Source of the DNA: Citrobacter sedlakii NBRC 105722 | GTDB taxonomy: Bacteria > Pseudomonadota > Gammaproteobacteria > Enterobacterales > Enterobacteriaceae | DNA length: 64,000 nucleotides | Reading direction: 5' to 3' | NCBI RefSeq assembly: GCF_000759835.1 | Contig: NZ_BBNB01000004.1 | Span: 111,212 to 175,211, forward strand | Shown: one piece after another, positions 1-12,137 of the stretch | Numbering within the stretch: the first letter of the stretch is position 1 | Layout: each line of letters starts with the position of its first letter | Program-made: the position numbers and the translations under genes | Notes under the pieces: model-generated | What the model saw: only the letters and a program-made list of their open reading frames with translations | Told to the model about the DNA's origin: nothing | Databases searched by the model: none

Positions 1-20
1 CGTCATTGCCATGCGCGCAC

Positions 21-50
21 TGTAGTACAACACCATTATGTTGTACTACA
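21..50. promoter_or_regulatory. Paired DgoR-type operator (dgo promoter, left edge)
   Basis: A perfect 12-bp inverted repeat (TGTAGTACAACA / TGTTGTACTACA, 6-bp loop) contains two copies of a TTGTA(G/C)TACAA-like box. That box is the reported operator of the GntR-family repressor DgoR of the galactonate operon. In E. coli the dgo genes lie next to yidA and read the same way, so this is probably the dgo promoter, with dgoR just outside the left edge. The repeat is seen; the assignment is inference. Confidence 0.6.
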
Positions 51-111
51 ATTTAGATCACAAAAACGACAATCGGTAATAAAAATGTTATGAGAGAGAA
101 ACGAAAGACAT

Positions 112-136
112 AAAAAAACCCGCAATAAATGCGGGT
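112..136 (-). terminator. Rho-independent terminator of yidA
   Basis: On the minus strand a 7-bp stem (ACCCGCA/TGCGGGT) with a 5-nt loop is followed by a run of seven T, about 45 bp after the yidA stop codon. Confidence 0.75.
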
Positions 137-180
137 GGGGTTGTTTGCCGAATAACGGCTCGCGTGTTAACGCTTAGGCA

Positions 181-993
181 TTAATTCAGCACAAACTTTT
201 CAATTGCGTATGCCACGCCGTCTTCCAGATTGGATTTGGTGACAAAGTTGGCGATCTCTTTCACCGACGGTATAGCGTTGTCCATCGCCACGCCCATACC
301 AGCGTATTCAATCATGGCGATATCATTTTCCTGATCGCCAATCGCCATAATCTCTTCCGGCTTGATCTCCAGCGCATCGGCCAGCGACTTCACGCCGGTG
401 CCTTTATTGACGCGTTTATCCAGGATTTCGAGGAAGTACGGCGCACTTTTCAGTACCGTGTACTTCTCTTTCACCTCTGCCGGAATGCGGGAAATGGCTT
501 TATCGAGGATCGCGGGCTCGTCAATCATCATCACTTTCAGGAACTGGGTTGCCGGGTCCATTTTTTCCGCTTCACAGAACACCAGCGGAATGGTCGCAAC
601 GTAGGACTCATGCACGGTGTAATAACTTATGTCACGGTTGGCGGTATATAACGTGTTGCGATCCAGGGCGTGAAAGTGTGAACCCACTTCGCGGGAGAGG
701 TTTTCCAGGTAACGGTAATCGTCGTAGCTTAGCGCTGTTTGCGCAACAGTACTGCCATCGCCAGCTTTCTGCACCAGCGCGCCGTTATACGTGATGCAGT
801 AGTCGCCAGGCTGTTCCATATGGAGTTCTTTCAGGTAGCTGTGTACACCAGCATAGGGACGACCGGTGGTTAACACTACGTTGACCCCCTTTTCCCGGGC
901 AGCGGCAATCGCGTTTTTTACCGCAGGCGAAATGGTGTGATCGGGCAGCAGAAGGGTGCCATCCATATCGATAGCAATGAGTTTGATAGCCAT
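181..993 (-). CDS. yidA: Sugar-phosphate phosphatase YidA (HAD superfamily, Cof type)
   Basis: A 270-residue cytosolic phosphatase of the haloacid dehalogenase superfamily. The N-terminal motif I (DMDGTLL, about residues 9-15) carries the nucleophilic Asp, and the C-terminal GDQENDIAMI holds the Mg-binding Asp residues of motif IV. The large insert between them is the Cof-type (C2) cap. Length equals E. coli YidA, which hydrolyses a range of sugar phosphates in vitro. It has its own terminator and is separated from gyrB by about 110 bp. No yidB, which I recall between yidA and gyrB in E. coli, is present here. Identification is firm; the physiological substrate is unknown. Confidence 0.95.
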   Translation of the reverse strand: MAIKLIAIDMDGTLLLPDHTISPAVKNAIAAAREKGVNVVLTTGRPYAGVHSYLKELHMEQPGDYCITYNGALVQKAGDGSTVAQTALSYDDYRYLENLSREVGSHFHALDRNTLYTANRDISYYTVHESYVATIPLVFCEAEKMDPATQFLKVMMIDEPAILDKAISRIPAEVKEKYTVLKSAPYFLEILDKRVNKGTGVKSLADALEIKPEEIMAIGDQENDIAMIEYAGMGVAMDNAIPSVKEIANFVTKSNLEDGVAYAIEKFVLN

Positions 994-1104
994 GAATTCC
1001 CCGCATTAAATGAGTCCTGACTCATGCTAACGCGATTCCGCTCAAAAAACAGCTATCAAAAGGAGGATTGAAAGGGGAAACGGATTTCCCCTTTTGTGGT
1101 CCGA

Positions 1105-4621
<3,517 letters not shown>

Positions 4622-4768
4622 ATCAGGGTTTCTTCGGGCCAGGGCGTAATCGGCGCAGCCAGTTTCAACGCGGACTGCGCACAAACCCTGAAGCGTACAC
4701 GAAGTACGTGACAGGGGCGAGCACAGCCCAGGTTGATAATGGCAAGCAAGATAGCCCGATATTTTTCA
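4622..4768. repeat. Palindromic intergenic segment between dnaN and recF
   Basis: A 147-bp spacer within an otherwise compact operon. It contains a 9-bp perfect inverted repeat (TCAGGGTTT at 4623-4631, AAACCCTGA at 4683-4691). It also contains a nested hairpin (CCCTG 4686-4690 with CAGGG 4712-4716, and CGTAC 4694-4698 with GTACG 4704-4708). No open frame with a ribosome site is seen. It could be a small inserted repeat or a processing/attenuation element. Confidence 0.5.
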
Positions 4769-5869
4769 CTAAAGTCTCATAGGCATGACGACGTATGCCG
4801 CGCTTTGTGATGCGGCATCTTCAATCTGTACGCTGGAGACGGAGTCGGTCAGCATAATGCGCACGGTTTCACACTTCAGCGCATTCAGCACATCCAACAC
4901 GTAGCTGACGTTAAAGCCGATCTCCATTTCCGTTCCCGGATAAGTCACATCCAGAATTTCTTCTGCTTCTTCCTGTTCCGGGTTATTGGCGGTAATTTTG
5001 AGCTGGTTTTCACTCACGTACAGGCGCACGCCGCGGAACTTTTCGTTCGAGAGGATCGCCGCACGGGCAAACGCCTGCTTAAGAATATCGCAGCCGGCTT
5101 CCAGATGTTTATCCGGATTTTTCGGCAACACGCGACGGTAGTCAGGGAAGCGGCCATCCACCAGCTTGGACGTAAAGATAAAGTCGCCCACATGAGCGCG
5201 GATGTTGTTGCTACCGATCTGCACATGCAGCGGGTTTTCGCCGCCGTCGAGCATACGCATCAGTTCAATCACGCCTTTACGCGGCACGATCACTGAATGA
5301 CTCGGCAGCGACTGGCCGATCGGCATGGAGCAGACCGCCAGACGGTGACCATCGGTCGCCACCGTACGCAGCTCTTCACCTTCAGTTTCGAACAGCATAC
5401 CGTTTAAATAGTAACGCACATCCTGATGCGCCATGGAGAATTGCGTGGCCTCAATCAGACGTTTCATCGTCGCCTGCGGCAACGTGAATTCGACCTCGCT
5501 CTGCCAGTCGTCCAGATTCGGGAAGTCGGCGGCAGGCAGGGTGGAAAGCGAAAATCGGCTGCGACCAGAGCGCACCAGCATGCGATCGCCTTCCAGTTGA
5601 ACGGCGATTTCAGCGCCTTCCGGCAGGCCACGGCAAATATCAAAGAATTTGCGTGCCGGGACAGTGGTCGCGCCAGGCTCATGCGGTTGAATCAACGCAA
5701 CGCGCGCCACCATTTCCATTTCAAGATCGGTACCGGTCAGCGAAAGCGTACCGTCAGCCACCTGCAGCAACAGGTTACCGAGAATCGGCAGCGTAGGACG
5801 ACCGCCCAGCGGGCCGCTGACCTGCTGAAGCGGTTTTAATAAATGTTCACGTTCAACGGTAAATTTCAT
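4769..5869 (-). CDS. dnaN: DNA polymerase III beta sliding clamp
   Basis: The ring-shaped processivity factor that tethers DNA polymerase III to DNA. The 366 residues are the exact E. coli length and consist of three similar clamp domains; the protein ends in the conserved VMPMRL, part of the protein-binding pocket. It starts four bases after the dnaA stop codon, so the two are co-transcribed and probably translationally coupled. The reading frame is intact with no unusual features. Confidence 0.99.
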   Translation of the reverse strand: MKFTVEREHLLKPLQQVSGPLGGRPTLPILGNLLLQVADGTLSLTGTDLEMEMVARVALIQPHEPGATTVPARKFFDICRGLPEGAEIAVQLEGDRMLVRSGRSRFSLSTLPAADFPNLDDWQSEVEFTLPQATMKRLIEATQFSMAHQDVRYYLNGMLFETEGEELRTVATDGHRLAVCSMPIGQSLPSHSVIVPRKGVIELMRMLDGGENPLHVQIGSNNIRAHVGDFIFTSKLVDGRFPDYRRVLPKNPDKHLEAGCDILKQAFARAAILSNEKFRGVRLYVSENQLKITANNPEQEEAEEILDVTYPGTEMEIGFNVSYVLDVLNALKCETVRIMLTDSVSSVQIEDAASQSAAYVVMPMRL

Positions 5870-5873
5870 AGCG

Positions 5874-7280
5874 TCACGAAGATAATGTTCTGATTAAATT
5901 GGAGAAATCTTCTTTAATATCATGGCTTTCTTCACGCAACTGCTCAATCTTGCGGCAGGCGTGGAGTACGGTGGTGTGGTCACGCCCGCCAAACGCGTCG
6001 CCAATCTCCGGCAGACTGTGGTTGGTAAGCTCTTTGGCCAGCGCCATCGCCATCTGACGCGGACGCGCTACCGAGCGAGAACGACGCTTGGACAGCAGAT
6101 CCGCAATCTTGATTTTGTAATATTCCGCCACTGTCTTCTGAATATTGTCGATAGTGACCAGTTTTTCCTGCAACGCCAGCAGATCGCGCAGCGCTTCGCG
6201 AACGAAGTCGATGGTGATCGCCCGACCGGTAAAGTTGGCGTTAGCAATCACGCGGTTCAGCGCCCCTTCCAGCTCACGCACGTTAGAGCGCAGTCGCTTG
6301 GCAATAAAGAACGCCACTTCGCCAGGCAGACGAATGTCGTTTTCATCTGCCTTTTTCATCAGGATCGCCACGCGGGTTTCCAGTTCAGGTGGTTCGATCG
6401 CCACCGTCAACCCCCAACCAAAACGGGATTTCAAACGATCCTCGACGCCGTTGATCTCTTTAGGATAACGATCCGACGTCAAAATGATCTGCTGATTACC
6501 TTCGAGCAAGGCGTTAAAGGTGTGGAAAAATTCTTCCTGGGATCGTTCTTTATTGGCAAAGAACTGAATGTCATCGATCAGCAGCGCGTCAACGGAACGG
6601 TAGTAGCGTTTGAACTCTTCGATCGCGTTGTTTTGCAGGGCCTTCACCATGTCCTGCACAAAGCGTTCGGAGTGCATATACACGACTTTCGCGTTGGGCT
6701 TGCGCGCCATAATACCGTTTCCTACCGCGTGCAACAGGTGGGTTTTCCCCAGACCGGTGCCGCCATACAGAAATAACGGGTTATAGGCGCCGCCAGGGTT
6801 GTCCGCCACCTGACGCGCCGCCGCGCGCGCCAGCTGGTTAGATTTACCTTCGACGAAGTTATCAAACGTGTGTTTCACGTTAACGTTAGAACGGTAGGTA
6901 GGCTCAGCGGGGGCCGGTACGTTGTCCCAGCCGGGAGGCGCCGCCGCGGGTTCCTGACGCTGTGGTTGTACCTGAGCCACCTGAGCGGGCGCGGCAACAT
7001 TGTTATTGACCGGCGTCTTCAGCGTCTGGGTGACCGGCTTCGTCCCGACCTCAAAGCGTAGCTGCGGGGCGTCAGCGCCGCAAAAATTATTCAGCAGCCC
7101 ATTGATATTATTGAGATACTTGTCTCTTACCCAATCGAGCACAAAACGGTTTGGCGCATACAAAGCCAGCGTGTTATCGCTCAGTTCCGCCTGCAACGGG
7201 CGTATCCACATACTGAATTCTGTGGCTGGTAACTCATCCTGCAATCGGGCAAGACACTGCTGCCAAAGCGAAAGTGACAC
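5874..7280 (-). CDS. dnaA: Chromosomal replication initiator DnaA
   Basis: The AAA+ ATPase that binds DnaA boxes at oriC and melts the origin. The 468-residue protein has domain I (about 1-85), a Pro/Gln/Ala-rich linker (domain II, about 90-135), an AAA+ domain with Walker A (GGTGLGKTH) and Walker B (LLIDDIQFF), and a C-terminal DNA-binding domain with the signature [11 protein letters not shown]. The GTG start at 7280 is preceded by GGAG and gives the family N-terminus SLSLWQQCL; longer open extensions are ignored. A DnaA box at 7491 in the promoter region suggests the usual autoregulation. It heads the dnaA-dnaN-recF operon. Confidence 0.99.
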   Translation of the reverse strand: MSLSLWQQCLARLQDELPATEFSMWIRPLQAELSDNTLALYAPNRFVLDWVRDKYLNNINGLLNNFCGADAPQLRFEVGTKPVTQTLKTPVNNNVAAPAQVAQVQPQRQEPAAAPPGWDNVPAPAEPTYRSNVNVKHTFDNFVEGKSNQLARAAARQVADNPGGAYNPLFLYGGTGLGKTHLLHAVGNGIMARKPNAKVVYMHSERFVQDMVKALQNNAIEEFKRYYRSVDALLIDDIQFFANKERSQEEFFHTFNALLEGNQQIILTSDRYPKEINGVEDRLKSRFGWGLTVAIEPPELETRVAILMKKADENDIRLPGEVAFFIAKRLRSNVRELEGALNRVIANANFTGRAITIDFVREALRDLLALQEKLVTIDNIQKTVAEYYKIKIADLLSKRRSRSVARPRQMAMALAKELTNHSLPEIGDAFGGRDHTTVLHACRKIEQLREESHDIKEDFSNLIRTLSS

Positions 7281-7630
7281 GGCGGACTCCACTCGAACAA
7301 AAGTCGATAAATGACAAAGGCTGAAACATTCATGATTGTTGACGCACATCGACAAGACCCTATGCAAAGGGTGACGTGCGAATTGCTATCTGCAATTTTA
7401 CCCGATCAGGATCTCTGGAAACGATCGGGACCGCGGATCATAGCGTAAACTGAGAAAGAGATCTTCTGTTTCTCACAGATTCTTCCCGATTTATCCACAG
7501 GTCTTCACAAGACGGGGTAAGTGTAAACGATCCTGGAGAGGATCAGGGCGATTTCGCGCCCATATCGGAAAATTTAATGAGTAAAGACGGTTTACGCCTT
7601 AAACGATCTAATAAAGATCCCGGGCGATCC
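7281..7630. promoter_or_regulatory. dnaA promoter half of the dnaA-rpmH divergent region
   Basis: This non-coding stretch carries the dnaA control region. The clearest element is the consensus DnaA box TTATCCACA at 7491-7499. A possible minus-strand -10 (TATGAT at 7437-7442) lies between it and dnaA, but I cannot pair it with a good -35. Several GATC sites are present, as is usual for the Dam-regulated dnaA promoter. Confidence 0.6.
7491..7499 (+). promoter_or_regulatory. DnaA box in dnaA promoter region
   Basis: Perfect 9-mer TTATCCACA, the strongest DnaA-binding sequence. It lies 211 bp before the dnaA start codon, where DnaA represses its own transcription in E. coli. Confidence 0.8.
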
Positions 7631-7658
7631 TTGCGCTTTACCCACCAGTCCGTATAAT
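7631..7658 (+). promoter_or_regulatory. Probable rpmH promoter
   Basis: A -35 TTGCGC at 7631-7636 and a perfect -10 TATAAT at 7653-7658, with a 16-bp spacer, read towards rpmH and leave a leader of about 220 nt. Transcription of rpmH-rnpA-yidD-yidC would begin near 7665. Confidence 0.65.
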
Positions 7659-7873
7659 TCTCCACCCGTCGCGCGATGCCTGTGAAACGGCGTCAACGCT
7701 GTCTGTTTTTCGTGCGAAAAGGTGCGGAAAAAGGCAGGGATTTAAGGAAAGAGAATTGACTCCGGAGTGTACAATTATTACAATCCGGCCTCTTTAATCA
7801 CCCACACTGTGGCGTAAGTCGTTCGAAACTCGTTCGGGTATACGCAAAAGTCAGTGAATTTATTCAAGTTTAG

Positions 7874-8026
<153 letters not shown>

Positions 8027-8042
8027 TAAAGCTAACCCCTGA

Positions 8043-8402
8043 GTGGTTAAGCTCGCATTTCCCAGGGAGTTACGTTTGTTAACTCCCAATCATTTCACAT
8101 TCGTCTTCCAGCAGCCACAACGGGCTGGCACGCCGCAAATCACCATCCTCGGCCGCCTGAATTCGCTGGGGCATCCCCGTATCGGTCTTACCGTCGCCAA
8201 GAAAAACGTTCGACGCGCCCATGAACGCAATCGGATTAAACGTCTGACGCGTGAAAGCTTTCGTCTGCGTCAGCACGAACTTCCTGCAATGGACTTCGTG
8301 GTGGTGGCGAAAAAGGGGGTTGCCGACCTCGATAACCGTGCTCTCTCGGAAGCGTTGGAAAAATTATGGCGCCGCCACTGTCGCCTGGCTCGCGGGTCCT
8401 GA
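8043..8402 (+). CDS. rnpA: Ribonuclease P protein component
   Basis: The basic protein subunit that helps the catalytic RNA of RNase P mature tRNA 5' ends. It is 119 residues with a GTG start, as in E. coli. The RNR signature region ([16 protein letters not shown], around residues 59-74) contains the conserved Arg cluster that contacts RNA. It overlaps yidD by 37 bp in another frame, an arrangement conserved in enterobacteria. Confidence 0.98.
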
Positions 8403-8623
8403 TAGCCCTTATTCGGGTCTATCAACGCCTGATCAGTCCGCTGCTTGGGCCGCACTGTCGTTTCACGCCAACCTGTTCAAGCTACGGAATTGAGGCATTG
8501 CGCAGGTTTGGAGTGATAAAAGGCAGTTGGTTGACGGTGAAACGCGTATTAAAATGCCACCCTTTACACCCTGGTGGTGACGATCCCGTCCCGCCCGGAC
8601 CATTTGATACCAGAGAACACTAA
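8366..8623 (+). CDS. yidD: Membrane protein insertion efficiency factor YidD
   Basis: An 85-residue protein of the YidD family (DUF37). It has an N-terminal amphipathic helix ([15 protein letters not shown]) followed by the family pattern [15 protein letters not shown] with three Cys residues, and a C-terminal GGDDPVPP. It lies at the inner face of the cytoplasmic membrane and aids YidC-dependent insertion. The start lies inside rnpA and the stop is two bases before yidC. Confidence 0.97.
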
Positions 8624-8625
8624 CG

Positions 8626-10272
8626 ATGGATTCGCAACGCAATCTTCTTATCATCGCTTTGCTGTTCGTGTCTTTCATGATCTGGCAAGCCTGGGAGCAG
8701 GATAAAAATCCGCAACCCCAGACCCAACAGACCACGCAGACAACGACCACCGCAGCGGGTAGCGCCGCCGACCAGGGCGTACCGGCCAGTGGCCAGGGGA
8801 AACTGATTACGGTTAAGACTGACGTGCTTGATCTGACCATTAACACCCGTGGTGGTGATGTGGAACAGGCCCTGCTGCCCGCTTACCCGAAAGAGCTCGG
8901 TTCCAGCGAACCATTCCAACTGCTGGAAACTACCCCACAGTTTATCTATCAGGCCCAGAGTGGTTTGACCGGTCGCGATGGCCCGGATAACCCGGCTAAC
9001 GGTCCGCGTCCGCTGTACAACGTTGAAAAAGACGCGTTTGTACTGGCCGACGGTCAAAACGAATTGCAGATCCCGATGACCTATACCGACGCCGCAGGCA
9101 ACACGTTTACGAAAACGTTCGTCCTGAAACGTGGCGACTATGCGGTCAACGTCAACTACAGCGTGCAGAACGCCGGCGAGAAACCGCTGGAGATCTCCAC
9201 CTTTGGTCAGTTGAAGCAATCCATCAATCTGCCGTCTCATCGTGACACCGGAAGCAGCAACTTTGCGCTGCATACTTTCCGTGGCGCAGCGTACTCCACG
9301 CCGGATGAGAAGTATGAGAAATACAAATTCGACACCATTGCTGAAAACGAAAACCTGAACGTCAACGCTAAAGACGGTTGGGTCGCAATGTTGCAACAGT
9401 ATTTCGCAACGGCATGGGTTCCGCGTAACGACGGCACCAACAACTTCTATACCGCGAATCTGGGCAACGGCGTAGCGGCTATCGGCTATAAATCTCAGCC
9501 GGTACTGGTACAGCCTGGTCAGACTGGCGCGATGACCAGCACCCTGTGGGTTGGCCCGGAAATTCAGGATAAAATGGCGGCCGTTGCACCGCACCTGGAT
9601 CTGACCGTGGATTACGGTTGGTTGTGGTTCATATCTCAACCGCTGTTCAAACTGCTGAAGTGGATCCACAGCTTCGTGGGTAACTGGGGCTTCTCGATCA
9701 TCATCATCACCTTTATCGTTCGTGGCATCATGTACCCGCTGACCAAAGCGCAGTACACCTCCATGGCGAAGATGCGTATGCTGCAGCCGAAGATTCAGGC
9801 CATGCGTGAGCGTCTGGGCGACGACAAACAGCGTCAGAGCCAGGAGATGATGGCGCTGTACAAAGCTGAGAAGGTTAACCCGCTGGGCGGCTGCTTCCCG
9901 CTGCTGATCCAGATGCCTATCTTCCTGGCGTTGTACTACATGTTGATGGGTTCCGTGGAGCTGCGTCACGCGCCGTTCGCGCTGTGGATCCATGACCTGT
10001 CCGCACAGGACCCGTACTACATCCTGCCGATCCTGATGGGCGTGACGATGTTCTTCATCCAGAAGATGTCGCCGACCACCGTGACCGACCCGATGCAGCA
10101 GAAGATCATGACCTTTATGCCGGTCATCTTCACCGTGTTCTTCCTGTGGTTCCCGTCAGGTCTGGTGCTGTACTATATCGTCAGCAACCTGGTGACCATT
10201 ATCCAGCAGCAGTTGATCTACCGTGGTCTGGAGAAGCGTGGCCTGCATAGCCGCGAAAAGAAAAAATCCTGA
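8626..10272 (+). CDS. yidC: Membrane protein insertase YidC
   Basis: The inner-membrane insertase that works alone or with SecYEG, for example on F0 subunit c (atpE, also in this window). The 548 residues comprise an N-terminal membrane anchor (about 7-22), a large periplasmic beta-sandwich domain (about 25-340) and the conserved five-helix core (about 345-535) containing the hydrophilic-groove Arg (IVRGIMYPL). The basic C-terminus ([13 protein letters not shown]) is typical. It is followed by a palindromic repeat and a terminator, so mnmE probably has its own promoter. Confidence 0.99.
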   Translation: MDSQRNLLIIALLFVSFMIWQAWEQDKNPQPQTQQTTQTTTTAAGSAADQGVPASGQGKLITVKTDVLDLTINTRGGDVEQALLPAYPKELGSSEPFQLLETTPQFIYQAQSGLTGRDGPDNPANGPRPLYNVEKDAFVLADGQNELQIPMTYTDAAGNTFTKTFVLKRGDYAVNVNYSVQNAGEKPLEISTFGQLKQSINLPSHRDTGSSNFALHTFRGAAYSTPDEKYEKYKFDTIAENENLNVNAKDGWVAMLQQYFATAWVPRNDGTNNFYTANLGNGVAAIGYKSQPVLVQPGQTGAMTSTLWVGPEIQDKMAAVAPHLDLTVDYGWLWFISQPLFKLLKWIHSFVGNWGFSIIIITFIVRGIMYPLTKAQYTSMAKMRMLQPKIQAMRERLGDDKQRQSQEMMALYKAEKVNPLGGCFPLLIQMPIFLALYYMLMGSVELRHAPFALWIHDLSAQDPYYILPILMGVTMFFIQKMSPTTVTDPMQQKIMTFMPVIFTVFFLWFPSGLVLYYIVSNLVTIIQQQLIYRGLEKRGLHSREKKKS

Positions 10273-10282
10273 TTATCTTCAT

Positions 10283-10372
10283 TCTTCAAGCCGCAGATGC
10301 GTTGGCTTCGTTAGTTCGCCCCAGTCAGTTCCTGGGGCCTCACTAACTTGCCGCCTTCCTGCAACTTGAATT
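10283..10372. repeat. Imperfect palindromic intergenic repeat after yidC
   Basis: The ends pair as TTCAAG-CCGCAG with CTGCAA-CTTGAA. The centre forms a strong stem, GTTAGT...CCCAG with CTGGG...ACTAAC. The overall form is that of a roughly 100-bp dispersed element that I recall from intergenic regions of several enterobacteria. That resemblance is from memory and not checked. Confidence 0.55.
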
Positions 10373-10406
10373 ATTTCGAGAATCTACGGTAAAGTTAATG
10401 CCAGAG

Positions 10407-10432
10407 AAGGCGGTCAATAGACCGCCTTTTTT
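10407..10432 (+). terminator. Terminator after yidC
   Basis: A 9-bp perfect stem (AAGGCGGTC/GACCGCCTT), a 4-nt loop (AATA) and a following T-rich tract. It ends about 20 bp before the mnmE start codon. Confidence 0.75.
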
Positions 10433-10452
10433 ACATTTTAGAGAGAGCAATC

Positions 10453-11817
10453 ATGAGCCATAACGACACTATCGTCGCCCAGGCAACCCCACCGGGACGC
10501 GGGGGCGTCGGTATTCTGCGCATCTCCGGCCTGAAAGCACGCGAGGTTGCCGAAGCCGTTCTGGGTAAACTGCCCAAGCCGCGCTATGCCGACTATCTGC
10601 CGTTTAAGGATGCCGACGGCTCGGCGCTGGATCAGGGGATCGCCCTGTGGTTCCCCGGCCCGAACTCTTTCACGGGCGAAGACGTGCTGGAGCTACAAGG
10701 ACACGGTGGCCCGGTCATTCTCGACCTGTTGTTAAAACGCATTCTGACCCTTCCTGGTCTGCGTATCGCACGTCCCGGCGAGTTTTCCGAACGTGCGTTT
10801 CTTAACGATAAGCTCGATCTGGCACAGGCAGAAGCCATTGCCGATCTGATTGACGCCAGTTCCGAACAGGCGGCACGCTCTGCGCTGAACTCTCTTCAGG
10901 GGGCGTTTTCTACCCGCGTTAATCATCTAGTGGAAGCGCTCACTCACCTGCGTATCTACGTAGAAGCGGCCATTGACTTCCCGGATGAAGAGATCGATTT
11001 CCTGTCTGATGGCAAAATCGAAGCGCAGTTGAATGACGTTATTGCCGACCTCAACGCGGTGCGCGCCGAAGCGCGTCAGGGTAGCCTGCTGCGCGAAGGG
11101 ATGAAGGTGGTCATTGCCGGACGCCCAAACGCTGGTAAATCGAGTCTCCTGAACGCGCTGGCGGGACGTGAAGCAGCGATTGTGACCGACATTGCTGGCA
11201 CCACCCGCGACGTGCTGCGCGAGCATATCCATATCGACGGCATGCCGCTGCACATCATCGACACCGCCGGTCTGCGCGATGCCAGCGACGAGGTTGAGCG
11301 TATCGGTATCGAGCGCGCCTGGCAGGAGATCGAGCAGGCCGACCGCGTGCTGTTTATGGTGGACGGCACCACGACCGACGCCGTCGACCCGGCGGAGATC
11401 TGGCCGGACTTTATCGCCCGTCTGCCGGCCAAACTGCCGATAACTGTCGTACGTAATAAAGCGGACATTACCGGAGAGACGCTGGGCATCAGCGAGGTGA
11501 ATGGTCACTCACTGGTTCGCCTCTCTGCGCGAACCGGCGAAGGTGTAGATGTACTGCGTAACCATCTCAAGCAGAGCATGGGCTATGACACCAATATGGA
11601 AGGCGGCTTCCTGGCCCGTCGCCGTCATCTTCAGGCGCTGGCTGAAGCCGCAGAACATCTCCAGCAGGGCAAAAACCAGCTGCTGGGCGCCTGGGCGGGT
11701 GAACTGCTGGCGGAGGAACTGCGTCTGGCGCAGCAGGCGCTGAGTGAGATCACCGGCGAGTTTACCTCGGACGATCTGCTGGGGCGGATTTTCTCCAGCT
11801 TCTGTATCGGCAAATAA
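10453..11817 (+). CDS. mnmE: tRNA-modification GTPase MnmE
   Basis: With MnmG (also in this window) it builds the cmnm5 group on the wobble uridine of several tRNAs. The 454 residues comprise an N-terminal formyl-THF-binding domain, a helical domain interrupted by a G domain (GRPNAGKSS near 223-231, DTAGLRD, NKAD), and the C-terminal FCIGK with the conserved catalytic-site Cys. The last codons form the attachment site of the element that follows. The coding sequence is intact through its TAA, so integration regenerated the gene end. Confidence 0.99.
   Translation: MSHNDTIVAQATPPGRGGVGILRISGLKAREVAEAVLGKLPKPRYADYLPFKDADGSALDQGIALWFPGPNSFTGEDVLELQGHGGPVILDLLLKRILTLPGLRIARPGEFSERAFLNDKLDLAQAEAIADLIDASSEQAARSALNSLQGAFSTRVNHLVEALTHLRIYVEAAIDFPDEEIDFLSDGKIEAQLNDVIADLNAVRAEARQGSLLREGMKVVIAGRPNAGKSSLLNALAGREAAIVTDIAGTTRDVLREHIHIDGMPLHIIDTAGLRDASDEVERIGIERAWQEIEQADRVLFMVDGTTTDAVDPAEIWPDFIARLPAKLPITVVRNKADITGETLGISEVNGHSLVRLSARTGEGVDVLRNHLKQSMGYDTNMEGGFLARRRHLQALAEAAEHLQQGKNQLLGAWAGELLAEELRLAQQALSEITGEFTSDDLLGRIFSSFCIGK
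11794..11817 (+). other. Left attachment site (attL) at the 3' end of mnmE
   Basis: TCCAGCTTCTGTATCG at 11794-11809 recurs at 20076-20091. The 18-mer TTCTGTATCGGCAAATAA (11800-11817), ending in the mnmE stop codon, corresponds to the core site used by Salmonella genomic island 1-type integrases in mnmE (thdF/trmE). The integrase gene lies 320 bp downstream, reading away from mnmE. Confidence 0.8.
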
Positions 11818-11851
11818 GTTTTAGTCCATCCTCATCCGTGAACGTTCACTA

Positions 11852-11884
11852 ACCCGCATTAACTGTGTGTTAATGCGGGTTTTT
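11852..11884 (+). terminator. Terminator after mnmE/attL
   Basis: An 11-bp stem (ACCCGCATTAA / TTAATGCGGGT) with a short loop, followed by TTTT. It lies just inside the element and would insulate integrase transcription from mnmE read-through. Confidence 0.75.
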
Positions 11885-11929
11885 ACTTTCCATACTCGTC
11901 CATAGTCGTGCGGGTTCATCCGCGATTTT

Positions 11930-12122
11930 TGTGTCCTGAATTGTGCCCATCTTTAAATTCCTCGCGTGTCATTGTTTATTTTTTGAGCTAAAAATCACAT
12001 CAAATGGACACAAAAAACGGTATAAAAAACGCTCAAATCTGCCTTCTCATGGACACAGTGAAAAAGAAGGCGTTAATAATCCAATATTAAACAATCTATT
12101 AGAAAGGATGCTCATGGACACA
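11930..12122. repeat. Repeated GGACACA motifs between attL and int
   Basis: ATGGACACA occurs at 12004-12012, 12049-12057 and 12114-12122, with the inverse TGTGTCC at 11930-11936. A fifth copy, TGTGTCC, is at 20001-20007, 70 bp inside attR. In both terminal copies it is followed by a second half-match (TGTGCCCAT). The distribution fits arm-type integrase or excisionase binding sites. The motif is seen; the function is inferred. The stretch 11885-12137 otherwise holds no convincing gene. Confidence 0.6.
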
Positions 12123-12137
12123 CTGTAGAGGTGAGAT

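Noticed and set aside
8620..9993. 457-codon open frame opposite yidC
   Set aside because: It is entirely inside yidC on the other strand, with no ribosome site and low-complexity His/Arg/Gln composition.
11943..12128. 61-codon frame between attL and int
   Set aside because: It covers the GGACACA repeats, has no ribosome site and overlaps the int leader; more likely regulatory DNA.
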